64,000 bases of DNA from Nitrospirota bacterium. GTDB taxonomy: Bacteria; Nitrospirota; Thermodesulfovibrionia; UBA6902. Below, piece after piece: positions 29,033 through 38,025 of this stretch. Where the stretch lies: the NCBI GenBank assembly GCA_016234115.1, contig JACRHD010000012.1, positions 62,001 through 126,000 of the forward strand. Reading direction: 5' to 3'. The position numbers and the translations under genes are program-made. How positions within the stretch are numbered: position 1 is the stretch's first letter; each line of letters starts with the position of its first letter. A model generated the notes under the pieces. That model was not told where the DNA came from. It did not search any database and saw only the letters and a list, made by a program, of their open reading frames with translations.

Positions 29033-29066
29033 TAAATGCATGCTTGCAAGCCTGACCCCATGACCC
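29033..29066. repeat. TCAGGCTTGCAAG-type REP-like sequence
   Basis: TAAATGCATGCTTGCAAGCCTGACCCCATGACCC carries the TTGCAAGCCTGACCCC form common near REP-type elements. A related sequence, AAGTCTGACCC, ends the broken DUF5131 gene near 29.87 kb. Confidence 0.45.
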
Positions 29067-29086
29067 AGTCTGCCCTTTAATAATAT

Positions 29087-29452
29087 TCAGTCTACTGGCA
29101 GCTTCCGCACACGGTATCTTGAATCTTCAACCGTCACAACACAACCCTCTTCTATAACGTCAGATACCCCGGACAAGACTTGATAAAGCCGCTGCATAAC
29201 AAAGGGCGTACGTGTGTTGTGTAAACGGAAAATAATTGCGCTCACAATCGCCCTTTCTGAAAAGGCAATGATTTCCCCAAAATCAAGATCAAATGTGAGG
29301 ATGATGCGGTTTTCGTGGATGGCTTTTTTAAAGATGTCTTTATCAGGAAGTTTCTGCAACCCTTCTTCACGAAGATGGACTGCATCATGACCCTTTGATC
29401 TTAAGTCTTCAACGATCCTCTTTGAAACGCCCATATCGGCGAGGAATCTCAT
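29087..29452 (-). CDS. DUF5615 PIN-like toxin
   Basis: 121 residues starting RFLADMGVSKRIVEDLRSKGHDAVHL, with acidic residues D6, E15 and FDLDFGEI at the positions expected for the PIN-like nuclease fold of DUF5615. It lies 7 bases downstream of a DUF433 gene on the same strand, the usual antitoxin-toxin order of this module. The biochemical activity of DUF5615 proteins is inferred from the fold. Confidence 0.8.
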   Translation of the reverse strand: MRFLADMGVSKRIVEDLRSKGHDAVHLREEGLQKLPDKDIFKKAIHENRIILTFDLDFGEIIAFSERAIVSAIIFRLHNTRTPFVMQRLYQVLSGVSDVIEEGCVVTVEDSRYRVRKLPVD

Positions 29453-29459
29453 AGACCCG

Positions 29460-29675
29460 TTATCCCGAAACGACTTCTTCCTGAGTTAACCATGCGGCGT
29501 ATTCAAGCGCCTGCTGAATGTCATCCGGCTCAAGATCAGGATAATCGGAAAGAATTTCTTCAACGGTAGCGCCGTGTGCAATCTGTCCGACAATAATAGA
29601 AACAGGTATCCTCATGCCTCTGATACACGCCCTGCCGCCCATTATCTGAGAATCAAACGTTATCCTGTCAAACAT
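29460..29675 (-). CDS. DUF433 antitoxin
   Basis: 71 residues matching DUF433: RITFDSQIMGGRACIRGMRIPVSIIVGQIAHG followed by a winged-helix-like segment with DYPDLEPDDIQQALEYA. It forms a pair with the DUF5615 gene downstream and would bind DNA and neutralise the toxin. Confidence 0.85.
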   Translation of the reverse strand: MFDRITFDSQIMGGRACIRGMRIPVSIIVGQIAHGATVEEILSDYPDLEPDDIQQALEYAAWLTQEEVVSG

Positions 29676-29869
29676 TGTTATCCTCCCTCTACAAAAGCAT
29701 TTAATTCTCTATGTGATCATAATAAAACACGGCACTATAAATAGCAATTACTCTTGCAACCTTGGTGTTTTCAGCATGGCGGGACTGTTGTTCATAGACG
29801 ATTACGAGTTTCATTCTGAATAATGCCCTCTATTGTCAGACTAATGAATTGAATTTAATATATCAATAT

Positions 29870-30447
29870 TTAAGTCTGACCCTCCCCTATTTCGCCGGGG
29901 CCGGACTCTCCGCCTGCTATGACCCAATCGATGCCTTTTAGATTCAGTTCCGGCATGGGGCCGAGCAGGGGCTCTATGGAAAGAAACTTGATGTAAGCGC
30001 CGCTATTGCGCAGGTCATCTATTCGATGAATATAATCTTTGTTTTCGACAGTGACGCCCATCCAGATATTCGCGGCCCATGGTAACGATTGACTCAACTC
30101 AATGAGCCGTTCAGACCGTTTAGTAAGCACCTGAAAGGTATGCCAGTGCGCCTTGCTCATGATATCAAAAACCTTCTTGATGAAGTCAAAAGGCACATCT
30201 TTCAAAAAAAGGTCGCTCATGGAATTAACGAAAATTGTTTGAACTTCTTCCACGTGAGCGGCAGATCGAGCGCGTGCTCATGTAACGCAAGTTTGAATCC
30301 GTCCGCATAGTTCGGCTGTCCCATTGCCTGAAGACGCTTCGCCATCCGCTCCGCATAGCAGTTCAAACAGCCAGGACTGATTTTTGCGCACCCCGTCACC
30401 GGGTTCCATGTCGATCCGGTCCATTCTATAGATGATTTCTGGCCCAC
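29870..30447 (-). pseudogene. Frameshifted and truncated DUF5131 (phage Gp37/Gp68 family) gene
   Basis: Two overlapping frames together give a DUF5131 protein. The first (30447-30217) starts [35 protein letters not shown] with the Cys cluster of this radical-SAM-like family and breaks after LPLTWKK. The second (from 30253) resumes with [12 protein letters not shown] and runs to GGESGPG. A single base change near 30240-30250 would rejoin them. The 3' end stops abruptly at [12 protein letters not shown], where a REP-like TCAGACTTAAATATTGATA sequence (about 29853-29886) begins, so roughly the last 60-80 residues seem to be missing. It is probably non-functional. Confidence 0.75.
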
Positions 30448-30846
30448 TAACTATTTCCCCTATTCCGATACTTGTCGAATATATCCCGTATGATACCCGC
30501 TGCAACAGGTTTTTGTGAAGCGAAAAAAAAGAGAGCCTTGACATCCACCCTTGTTGCTGAAAAATTTAAACACGAGTGGTATACCGATACAAACTGTTTG
30601 GGGATCTCCTTTCTACATGTTGGCATGAGCCCCGACGCAAAAAGTCTGTAAGGCACGCTCAAAATTATTTCGTCATCGCATCCAGGATGGGCTTAGGGGA
30701 GGTAACTTGGCCCGAAGAAAGCCTTTGCGAATATGATAACCTATTTACAAAAACTACATCAGTTTCATCTTTCTACCAGGAATAAAGTCTTACCGCACTC
30801 ATAATCGCAGCCTTTATATCATTCCAAAATCTGTGATAGAATGATC
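30448..30846. other. Gene-poor stretch upstream of the VKOR gene, possible TcmP remnant
   Basis: No intact gene. On the minus strand, 30447-30662 encodes an open 71-codon frame (ALFFFASQKPVAAGIIRDIFDKY) that faintly resembles the C-terminus of three-Cys-motif partner proteins, commonly encoded beside DUF5131. The match is weak. The rest shows no coding signal. Confidence 0.25.
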
Positions 30847-30867
30847 AATAGAAATGCGTTTTCTATT
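30847..30867. promoter_or_regulatory. Palindrome in the promoter region of the VKOR gene
   Basis: A perfect 8-bp inverted repeat AATAGAAA-n5-TTTCTATT, 34 bases before the ATG, overlapping AT-rich sequence suited to a promoter (GATAAATT follows). It is a candidate operator; the binding protein is unknown. Confidence 0.35.
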
Positions 30868-30901
30868 AAAGATAAATTCTTTTTAGGAGCATAGGTACAA
30901 A

Positions 30902-31801
30902 ATGGGTAAGAAAAAGAAACAGGCTTCTCCGGAAGAGCCCCAGGCTGACAAGACGGCGGGACGAAAAAAGCAGTCGGCGCTGCAGAAGATGGAGCGTCCG
31001 AACCGGCCCCTTACGGCACTGGCAGCGGCAGGACTGGCGCTGACGGCGTACCTGACTCTTACCAAGTGGCTGGGGCAGCCGCCTGTCTTGTGCGTCGCGG
31101 GAAGTTCATGCGACATTGTGCAGCAGAGCCGGTGGGGCGCCTTTATGGGTCTGCCGACGGCGTTCTGGGGTTTTCTGACATATGCTTCACTGCTGTACAT
31201 CGGTGTACGCGTACGCAATCCAGTTTCACACTGGAAGTCTGCGTGGACGGTTTCACTTATCGGGTTAAGTTACAGCGTCTACCTCATAGCTGTTTCCATG
31301 TTCGTGATTGAGGCCGCCTGCGCCTACTGCCTTGCCTCCTTTGCGATCATGGCCTCTATTTTCGCAGTTGCAATATTTCAACGGCCGAAGGACTTGCCGA
31401 GATTCAACTTCGCGGCATTTGCAAGAAATACGGCCGTAACGGCCCTTGTGATTGTCGGAGGAATGCACCTGTACTACAGCGGCGTTATCGATCCCTCGGC
31501 AGGACCTAAAGGGCCTTTCTTAGAAGGTCTGGCTGACCGCCTTGCCAAAAATAACGCCGCCTTATACGGCGCATACTGGTGACCGGCATGCGTGGAACAG
31601 AAGGATCTGTTCGGGGCCTCATCTGATCGTCTCCCATATGTGGAATGCTCTCCCGCCGGCCGGGGCGGCCCGATATCAGCGAAGTGCAGGGAGATGAATA
31701 TCAAGAGCTTCCCCACCTGGATAATCGACGGGCATCGATATGAAGGGGTGCTGAAGCCTGACAGGCTGGCGGACCTTTCCGGTTATACGGGACATCGGTG
31801 A
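30902..31801 (+). CDS. VKOR-thioredoxin fusion, candidate selenoprotein (in-frame TGA at 31580-31582)
   Basis: Residues 38-165 form a VKOR four-to-five-helix membrane domain. The loop cysteines are C64/C70 and the quinone-side active site is C140-A-Y-C143. A linker leads to a thioredoxin-like domain. A TGA codon falls exactly where the first Cys of the CxxC motif belongs (GAYW-TGA-PAC-VEQKDLFG, codon 227, with C230). The frame then stays open to a TGA at 31799 and encodes expected family features (PYVECSPAG, IKSFPTWIIDGHRY). A hairpin fitting the bacterial SECIS rules follows the TGA. I therefore annotate the whole 299-residue frame with selenocysteine at 227. The enzyme would form disulfides in exported proteins using quinone. 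The alternative is a nonsense mutation, giving a 226-residue VKOR-only product. Confidence 0.75.
31595..31612 (+). promoter_or_regulatory. Candidate bacterial SECIS element
   Basis: A perfect 7-bp stem GAACAGA/TCTGTTC closes a tetraloop AGGA (31602-31605). The loop starts 19 bases after the TGA at 31580-31582, and one of its first two bases is G, meeting the published bSECIS rules (16-37 bases, G in the first two loop positions). Confidence 0.6.
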
Positions 31802-31836
31802 CACCCGGCCCCTTTGTCCGCGGCCAATGCCTCTTT

Positions 31837-32538
31837 TCACACGGTAAGCTTGAGCCTGTACCCCACGCCGGGCTCGTTGATCAGGAACCTCGGACGCGCA
31901 GACTCGGCTTCGAGTTTGCGGCGAAGCTGTGTCATATACACCCGCAGATATTGCGTTTGACTTCCGTAGACGGGTCCCCAGACTTCCTTAAGCAGATGGG
32001 TATGCGTGACGACTTTGCCGGCATTCCTGATCAAGACCGTCAGCAGACGATATTCGATAGGCGTAAGGTGAATTTCTTCCTCATTCAAAAACACCTGCCG
32101 GGCGGCAAGGTCAACCCGCAGACCTTCCAGAATAAATACGGGTTCCTTCCGGGTAGCATGCAGCAGGGTCTTGTGGCGGAGCGCCACCCGGATGCGCGCA
32201 AGGAGTTCTCCGGCGCCGAACGGTTTAGTGAGATTATCATCCGCGCCTGCATCGATGGCCCTGATCTTGTCTTCTTCCTGTTCCCTTGCTGAAATGACGA
32301 TGACCGGGACTTCACTCCATTCACGCAATTGCTTCGTGACCTCAATCCCGTCCATGTCCGGCAGCCCGAGATCGAGCAGTACAACCTCGGGATTGCGTGT
32401 CGTAGCGTGCATCAACCCCTCCTGGCCTGTAGGAGCTTCTATAAGACGATAACCGTGGCTTTGCAATGTGACACGCAGAAAGCGCCGCATCTGCGGCTCA
32501 TCCTCGATCAGCAGAATCATTTCTTTGTCCTGTGTCAT
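31837..32538 (-). CDS. kdpE: Response regulator KdpE
   Basis: 233 residues, OmpR/PhoB type. The receiver has the acidic pocket E12-D13, the phosphorylation site D56 (LLDLGLPDMDG) and the conserved Lys in NLTKPF. The C-terminal winged helix ends VYMTQLRRKLEAESARPRFLINEPGVGYRL, typical of KdpE. It activates the kdp operon in response to KdpD. It is separated from kdpD by 170 bases containing a REP-like element instead of the usual close junction. Confidence 0.9.
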   Translation of the reverse strand: MTQDKEMILLIEDEPQMRRFLRVTLQSHGYRLIEAPTGQEGLMHATTRNPEVVLLDLGLPDMDGIEVTKQLREWSEVPVIVISAREQEEDKIRAIDAGADDNLTKPFGAGELLARIRVALRHKTLLHATRKEPVFILEGLRVDLAARQVFLNEEEIHLTPIEYRLLTVLIRNAGKVVTHTHLLKEVWGPVYGSQTQYLRVYMTQLRRKLEAESARPRFLINEPGVGYRLKLTV

Positions 32539-32576
32539 ATTATCATTCTTATAAATTTGCCGGTAACCGTTTTTCT

Positions 32577-32662
32577 GTCATTCCGGCATGTCTTAAGCCG
32601 GAATCCAGTTCCTAATGAAAAGACTCTGGATTCCCGCTCAACAGACTGCGGGAATGACGATT
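32577..32662. repeat. GTCATTCCGGC/GCGGGAATGACG REP-like element between kdpD and kdpE
   Basis: GTCATTCCGGCATGTCTTAAGCCGGAATCC, a short middle and GGATTCCCGCTCAACAGACTGCGGGAATGACG form a paired hairpin element. Sister copies are at 39.15 kb and 45.16 kb. Confidence 0.8.
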
Positions 32663-32708
32663 AAAAGATGTGTTCCGAGTAATAACGTACATAGTGTGAT
32701 CCATAGAT

Positions 32709-35396
32709 TCATTCCTCCATCTCCGGCATTGGCGGCTGTTCGCCGATGGGCAGCGTGAAGTGGAATATCGCGCCCCCCCCAGGCCTGTTCACGGCCCGGA
32801 TATTTCCTCCATGGGCCGTAATTATCGCCCTGCATATCGCCAGTCCCAAACCTATCCCTCCGCCTGCGGCAGTCCCCCGGACAAATTTGTCGAATATCCT
32901 TTCCTCCTCACCCGGCGGGATCCCCGGGCCCCTGTCCTCCAGCTCTACGACAAGATCGCCGTCTTTGACAAATGCCGAAAGTTCAAGCGGCGTCTCCTGA
33001 GGCGTATATTTTATGGCATTGTCCATAAGATTAACGAGGACCTGTTCGATAAGAAGAGGGTCAAAAGAAACCATGGGCAAATCCGGGGGCAAGCTCGTTG
33101 AAACGGGCCGGTCTTTCAGCCTTTCACCAAGACGGTCCAGCACGGCCCCGACAATCTCTTCAAGATGCTGCCATTCCTTTTTTACCTTTATCGCCCCCGC
33201 CTCAAGGCGCGTCATATCCAGCACGTTGCGGATGATGTGGTTCAGGCGCTCCGATTCCTCATAAATAGTCTGCGTCAATTCCCGGCGTTCAGAGATATCG
33301 AACGTCACGTCATTCTGCATGAGCGTGCTTGCCGCGCCGGTAATCGCGGCCAATGGCGTGCGAAGATCATGGGAGACTGAGCCTAGAAGCGTATTGCGCA
33401 AGGTCTCCGTCTCTGCCTTCAAAAGGGCCTGCTGGGCCTCCCCGGCAAGCATGGCGCGTTCGATTGCAATCGCGGTCTGGTCCGCAAAGCTCTCTATTAC
33501 ATGGACTTGCTCCCGGTCAAAGAAACCGTCGGGGGCCTCCGGCATTACGCCGACCACACCCACGGTCTTGGACGCCGCGAGAAGCGGCAGGTACAACGCC
33601 TTGGCGCCGGAGAGTGTATCGGTCCCGAGTCCCGCCTTTTGCCGGTGATCAAAAGTCCACTGCGCCACACTCATCTCTTTCTGATCGAGGGCGAAGGTCC
33701 CGGCGCCCGTAGCCGGTACCGCTACTTTCCCCCATTCATCAGGCACGAGTACGACGACATGACTCGCCGTGACCTCGCTGATATGTTTTATCGCGATGGC
33801 GCTCAGTTGTTCTATCTCGCGCTCGTGCACGAGTTTCCTGCTCAGACTGTACAGGGCGGCCGTCCTTCGCTCCCTTTTTCTGGCGGCGTCCGCCTGCTCG
33901 CGGACCTTCAACGTAAGCCTGCTGATTACATAAGAGAGAACGAACATGACGGCGAATGTGACAAAATACCGGCTGTCGCTGACGGCAAAGGTGTGACGCG
34001 GAGGCACGAAAAAGAAATCAAACGCGGCCACGCTCAGGATGGTGGCAAGAAGAGAAGGTCCTTTCTCTGTGCGGCTCGCGGTCAACACAATCCCGAGGAG
34101 ATACATCATGGCAAGATCGACAAGATCAAAATAGGGAAACATCAGATAAGCTATGCCTGTGCAAACTCCGATAATGGCAATGCTCAAAAACCATTCCCGG
34201 GGAGACGGTTTTACCGTCCGTCCTTTAATGACCGGCCGCCGGGGCAGCGGCTCAGCGGCTTCACCGCTTATAAAATAGACGTCTATGTCGCCGCTTCCGC
34301 GTACAATTTCATCTAACATCGAGCCGAACAGCTTGTCCTTCCAGCGGGGGTGCGTCGGCTTTCCGATAAGTATCTTTGTGACATTGCGATCACGCGCATA
34401 ACTCAATATCTCCTCACTGGCCTTGTGCCCGGAAAGGGTCGCCGTCTCGGCGCCAAGACCCTCGGCCAGACGCATATGCTCGGCAAGCTGTTTGAGGTCG
34501 CTTTTTGTGGGCTTTACTTTAGAAGGCGCTTCGACATGCACGGCGATCCACTCCGCCCTGAGGCCGGCAGCCATGCGTTTGGCGGCGCGGACGAGGCGGA
34601 TTGACCGGGGATTAGGTCCGACGCATACCAGTATCCTTTCAGCGGCAGGCCATACCTCCCTGACCCTCTTTACCTCGCGGTAACTCTGCATCTGCGCGTC
34701 CACGCTTTCGGCGGTGCGCCTCAGCGCCAATTCCCTGAGGGCAAGGAGGTTGCCTTTTCTGAAGAAGTTCTCTCTTGCCTGCTCTGCCAGTTCAGGGACA
34801 TAGACCTTGCCCTCTTTCAGCCGTTGAAGGAGATCATCGGGAGGCAGATCGATAAGCTCGATTTCGTCGGCCCGGTCGAGCACGGAGTCAGGCACTGTCT
34901 CTCGCACTTCGATTCCGGTTATCTGGGCGACAACATCATTAAGGCTCTCAAGGTGCTGGACGTTCAGCGTGGTATAGACATTGATCCCGGCCTCTAATAA
35001 TTCAAAGACGTCCTGCCAGCGCTTCCTGTGGCGCGAGTCCGGGGCGTTCGTGTGCGCCAGCTCGTCAACGAGTATGATGGAAGGCCTGCGCCTGAGCGCC
35101 GCGTCGATGTCGAATTCATACAATGTCGCGCCGCGATACGCAACAGGCCGGCGGGGAAGCGCTTCGAGACCGTAAAGAAGCTCCTCTGTTTCTTTCCTCT
35201 TATGAGTTTCTACACGGCCGGCAACGACATCGGTTCCTTCCTCCCGCTTCTCCCTCGCGGCCTCAAGCATCGCGTAGGTCTTGCCGACGCCCGGGGCCGC
35301 GCCGAAGAATATCTTTAATTTTCCCTGCCGCGTCCGCTCTTCTTCTTTCTGGACCTGCTTCAGAAGCAGATCGGGACTGGGTCTGCCCTCATCCAT
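32709..35396 (-). CDS. kdpD: Osmosensitive K+ channel histidine kinase KdpD
   Basis: 895 residues, full length. The N-terminal KdpD domain has Walker A GAAPGVGKT (32-40). A Usp-like domain comes next (PAAERILVCVGPNPRSIRLVRAAKRMA), then four membrane helices (about 400-495), a GAF domain and the kinase core with SVSHDLRTPLAAI (His near residue 675). The ATPase ends with the G-boxes GIPPGEEERIFDKF and GGGIGLGLAICRAI. It senses K+ limitation/osmotic stress and phosphorylates KdpE. It follows znuB rather than kdpC, which is unusual. Confidence 0.95.
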   Translation of the reverse strand: MDEGRPSPDLLLKQVQKEEERTRQGKLKIFFGAAPGVGKTYAMLEAAREKREEGTDVVAGRVETHKRKETEELLYGLEALPRRPVAYRGATLYEFDIDAALRRRPSIILVDELAHTNAPDSRHRKRWQDVFELLEAGINVYTTLNVQHLESLNDVVAQITGIEVRETVPDSVLDRADEIELIDLPPDDLLQRLKEGKVYVPELAEQARENFFRKGNLLALRELALRRTAESVDAQMQSYREVKRVREVWPAAERILVCVGPNPRSIRLVRAAKRMAAGLRAEWIAVHVEAPSKVKPTKSDLKQLAEHMRLAEGLGAETATLSGHKASEEILSYARDRNVTKILIGKPTHPRWKDKLFGSMLDEIVRGSGDIDVYFISGEAAEPLPRRPVIKGRTVKPSPREWFLSIAIIGVCTGIAYLMFPYFDLVDLAMMYLLGIVLTASRTEKGPSLLATILSVAAFDFFFVPPRHTFAVSDSRYFVTFAVMFVLSYVISRLTLKVREQADAARKRERRTAALYSLSRKLVHEREIEQLSAIAIKHISEVTASHVVVLVPDEWGKVAVPATGAGTFALDQKEMSVAQWTFDHRQKAGLGTDTLSGAKALYLPLLAASKTVGVVGVMPEAPDGFFDREQVHVIESFADQTAIAIERAMLAGEAQQALLKAETETLRNTLLGSVSHDLRTPLAAITGAASTLMQNDVTFDISERRELTQTIYEESERLNHIIRNVLDMTRLEAGAIKVKKEWQHLEEIVGAVLDRLGERLKDRPVSTSLPPDLPMVSFDPLLIEQVLVNLMDNAIKYTPQETPLELSAFVKDGDLVVELEDRGPGIPPGEEERIFDKFVRGTAAGGGIGLGLAICRAIITAHGGNIRAVNRPGGGAIFHFTLPIGEQPPMPEMEE

Positions 35397-35492
35397 TCCT
35401 GGACTCCATTCTATGCCCGGATTTTCTCATTTTTAAAAACATGAACAAATGCTTATTGTCTGCAATTCCTCCCGTCCTGAAGACCCCTGCCG

Positions 35493-36320
35493 TCAATTCC
35501 GCCGCGCCCCGAACCTCCTGAAGGAGTACGCAAGGAGGAACAGGAGGAAATTCAGAAGCACAATCGCGGCCCCTGTCGGCAGGTTGAAGATAAAGGAGAT
35601 GAATATTCCCGAGATCACGGAGAACAGAGAGAAGACGGCGGAATAGACAAGCGCGTGTTTAAAGCCCTTTGCCACCTGAAAGGCCGTTACCGCCGGCAGT
35701 ATCAGCAGCGCCGAGGTGAGCATGATCCCGACTACCTTCATGGTCAGGACTACCGTGACCGCAGTGAAAAGGACGATCAGCCTGTTGAGCTTCTCGGTGT
35801 CGATCCCGCTCACCCTGGCGAACTCCTCGTCGAAAGTGAGGGAGAATATCTCGTAATAGTTCAGGAAGATGGCCAGGAGCACGACTACCGAAAGCGCGAT
35901 CGATGTGTACATTTCAGTCCAGCCTATGGAAAGGATGTTGCCGAAAAGGTAGCTGAAGATGTCCACATTGAACCCGCCGGCCCTGCTCGCCAGTATGACG
36001 CCTCCGGCAATACCGACGGCCGAGACGATGCCGATGGCCGCATCACCGAAGAGTCTCGCCCTTTCCATCAGCTTCAGGATACCGAGCGAGCTTGCCATGA
36101 CAACCGGTATGGAGACATATAGAGGGAAAACCTTCAGGACGAGACCGAGGGCCACGCTCCCGAAGGTGACATGGGCGAGGCCGTCGCCGATCAGCGAAAG
36201 CCTCCGCAGCACCAGCAATACCCCGAGGGTGGAACACAGCAACGCAGTGAAGGACCCTGCGATCAGGGCCCTCTGGATAAACCCGTAACTTAAAAAATCA
36301 AGAACGTTCATTTCCATCAC
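35493..36320 (-). CDS. znuB: Zinc/manganese ABC transporter permease (ZnuB-like)
   Basis: 275 residues, ABC-3 family, with eight or nine hydrophobic helices. Conserved motifs are LRRLSLIGDGLAHVTFGSVALGL near the start and VLTMKVVGIMLTSALLILPAVTA towards the end. It overlaps znuC by 4 bases. It pairs with ZnuC and ZnuA for Zn2+ (or Mn2+) uptake across the inner membrane. Confidence 0.9.
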   Translation of the reverse strand: MMEMNVLDFLSYGFIQRALIAGSFTALLCSTLGVLLVLRRLSLIGDGLAHVTFGSVALGLVLKVFPLYVSIPVVMASSLGILKLMERARLFGDAAIGIVSAVGIAGGVILASRAGGFNVDIFSYLFGNILSIGWTEMYTSIALSVVVLLAIFLNYYEIFSLTFDEEFARVSGIDTEKLNRLIVLFTAVTVVLTMKVVGIMLTSALLILPAVTAFQVAKGFKHALVYSAVFSLFSVISGIFISFIFNLPTGAAIVLLNFLLFLLAYSFRRFGARRN

Positions 36321-37072
36321 TCATGCCGGTGGCAGATCAGGTGCTGTGACGACTCGCCGAAGAACTTCCCCATATCGCCGGAAAGACAGAATTCATCGAA
36401 GCCGCCGTAAAAAACAACACTCTTATCGATATACAGGAGCCTGGAGGCGTATTTGCCGATGGAGCCGATATCGTGCGTCACAAGGACGACAGTGACCTTC
36501 CCCGTGCGGTTCAGTTCCGCAAGAAGAGTAAAAAAGTTTTGCCTCGTTTCCGGATCGAGGGCCGTGGTCGGCTCGTCCAGGACCAGGAGCTCCGGCCCGT
36601 TTACCAGCGCCCGCGCCAGGAAAACCCTCTGCTGCTGTCCTCCTGAAAGGTCGCCGATCAAACTGCGGCTTATCCCGCTTATATTCATCAGGTCAAGGGC
36701 CTTGTCTATGGCAATATGATCATCCCTGCCGAGACTTTTCGGGAACCTTCTCCCTGAGATGAGTCCGAGGGAGACTATCTCGCGCACCGAGGACGGAAAA
36801 TGGGGATTGAAGGACGCCATCTTCTGCGGAAGATACCCCAGCCTGTCCCGCAGCTTCCTTTCTGAAGGGTCGGCGCCGAAGACCATGACCCTCCCGGTAA
36901 GGGGCCTCAGCAGGCCGAGTATGATCCTGATGAGCGTCGACTTTCCCGAACCGTTGGGGCCGACAAGCCCGACGTAATCGCCCCTATTTACGGTAAAAGA
37001 GATATCGCTCAACACCTCATGGTCGCCGTAACGGAAAGAAAGCCCCTGGCACATGATCGGTTCTATTTGCAT
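36317..37072 (-). CDS. znuC: Zinc/manganese ABC transporter ATPase (ZnuC-like)
   Basis: 251 residues. Walker A GPNGSGKST, LGYLPQ Q-loop region, signature [15 protein letters not shown], Walker B LLVLDEPTTALD, and the switch His in LVTHDIGSI. It overlaps znuA by 10 bases and znuB by 4 bases. Confidence 0.9.
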   Translation of the reverse strand: MQIEPIMCQGLSFRYGDHEVLSDISFTVNRGDYVGLVGPNGSGKSTLIRIILGLLRPLTGRVMVFGADPSERKLRDRLGYLPQKMASFNPHFPSSVREIVSLGLISGRRFPKSLGRDDHIAIDKALDLMNISGISRSLIGDLSGGQQQRVFLARALVNGPELLVLDEPTTALDPETRQNFFTLLAELNRTGKVTVVLVTHDIGSIGKYASRLLYIDKSVVFYGGFDEFCLSGDMGKFFGESSQHLICHRHE

Positions 37073-38025
37073 TTCAGCCCCTCGCTGAGGTTTTCGAGAT
37101 TCCTGTTCATTAACAACACGAATGTCACGTCCTTCTTCAGGTCGTCCCTGCTTATGTTATGAGCGCCGTGGAGGACCAGGAGCTTTGCTCCGGTCTCTTT
37201 CGCTATCGTCTCGGCGATGGCGGGAGAAAGGAGCTCCTCATAAAAGATATATGATAATCCATGCAGCCTCAGTGTCTTTGTCAGCCCGATGAGGTCCTTT
37301 GAGGTCGGCTCGGCGTCCGGAGAAAATCCGCTGTAGGCCGGGACAAACTTCAAACGATAACGCCGGGCGAGATACCCGAAGGTGTTATGCCCTCCGCTGA
37401 CAAGCTCCCTGTGAGCGCACCGTGACAATGTCCCGGCGAACTTCCTGTCCAAAGCGGCAAGCTGCGCCTTGTATGCCTCTGCGTTTGCCCTGTAATAAGC
37501 CCCGTTGGCCGGGTCTTTTTCCGCAAAGGCGACGGCAATCGTATCGACCATCTTCATCGCATACGAAAAGTCGAGCCAGACATGGGGGTCCATTCCCTCT
37601 GCTTCTTCGTGCCCGGCTTCATGCCCGGTTTCATTATGATGTCCTTCTTCCGGCCCCCTGATCAGCTCGAGGCCTTTGCTCGAATCCACCACAACAAGGG
37701 CCCTGTTGTCGAGTCCCTTCAGGACGGCCGCCGCCCACGGCTCCATATATCTGTTTGTGTAAATAAATATGTCTGTCTTATTGAGCAGCACGATATCCGC
37801 CGGTTTCAGCTCGAAACTGTGGGGCTCCATTCCCGGAGGCATGAGCAGGACCACTTCGGCCTTGTCCCTGCCGACGGTCCTTGCAAAATCATAAAGCGGG
37901 AAAAGACTCGCTGCGACCCTGAGCTTCCTTTGGTCCCGGGGCGTCTCGCCGGCCTGGGACGCGCAGGAGAAGGCAAGCGCGAGGGCCAGCCAAAGCAATA
38001 TACGCGAGGCCCTTCTGCCTCTCAT
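37063..38025 (-). CDS. znuA: Zinc/manganese-binding periplasmic protein (ZnuA-like)
   Basis: 320 residues of the cluster A-I family. A hydrophobic signal (LLWLALALAFSC) could be Sec or lipoprotein type. The metal-site segments are MEPHSFELKP, DPHVWLDFSY and SGGHNTFGYLARRYRL. A His/Glu-rich loop EEGHHNETGHEAGHEEAEG precedes the second ligand, as in zinc-specific members, which favours Zn over Mn. It overlaps the Fur-family gene by 4 bases, so the regulator is co-transcribed with its likely target. Confidence 0.9.
   Translation of the reverse strand: MRGRRASRILLWLALALAFSCASQAGETPRDQRKLRVAASLFPLYDFARTVGRDKAEVVLLMPPGMEPHSFELKPADIVLLNKTDIFIYTNRYMEPWAAAVLKGLDNRALVVVDSSKGLELIRGPEEGHHNETGHEAGHEEAEGMDPHVWLDFSYAMKMVDTIAVAFAEKDPANGAYYRANAEAYKAQLAALDRKFAGTLSRCAHRELVSGGHNTFGYLARRYRLKFVPAYSGFSPDAEPTSKDLIGLTKTLRLHGLSYIFYEELLSPAIAETIAKETGAKLLVLHGAHNISRDDLKKDVTFVLLMNRNLENLSEGLKCK

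Noticed and set aside
29700..29815. Short minus-strand frame MKLVIVYEQQSRHAENTKVA upstream of DUF433
   Set aside because: Only about 37 codons, no ribosome site or similarity I can support; probably chance.
28380..30900. Whole accessory patch as an integrated mobile element
   Set aside because: No integrase, transposase, tRNA target or flanking direct repeats are visible, so only small modules are annotated.
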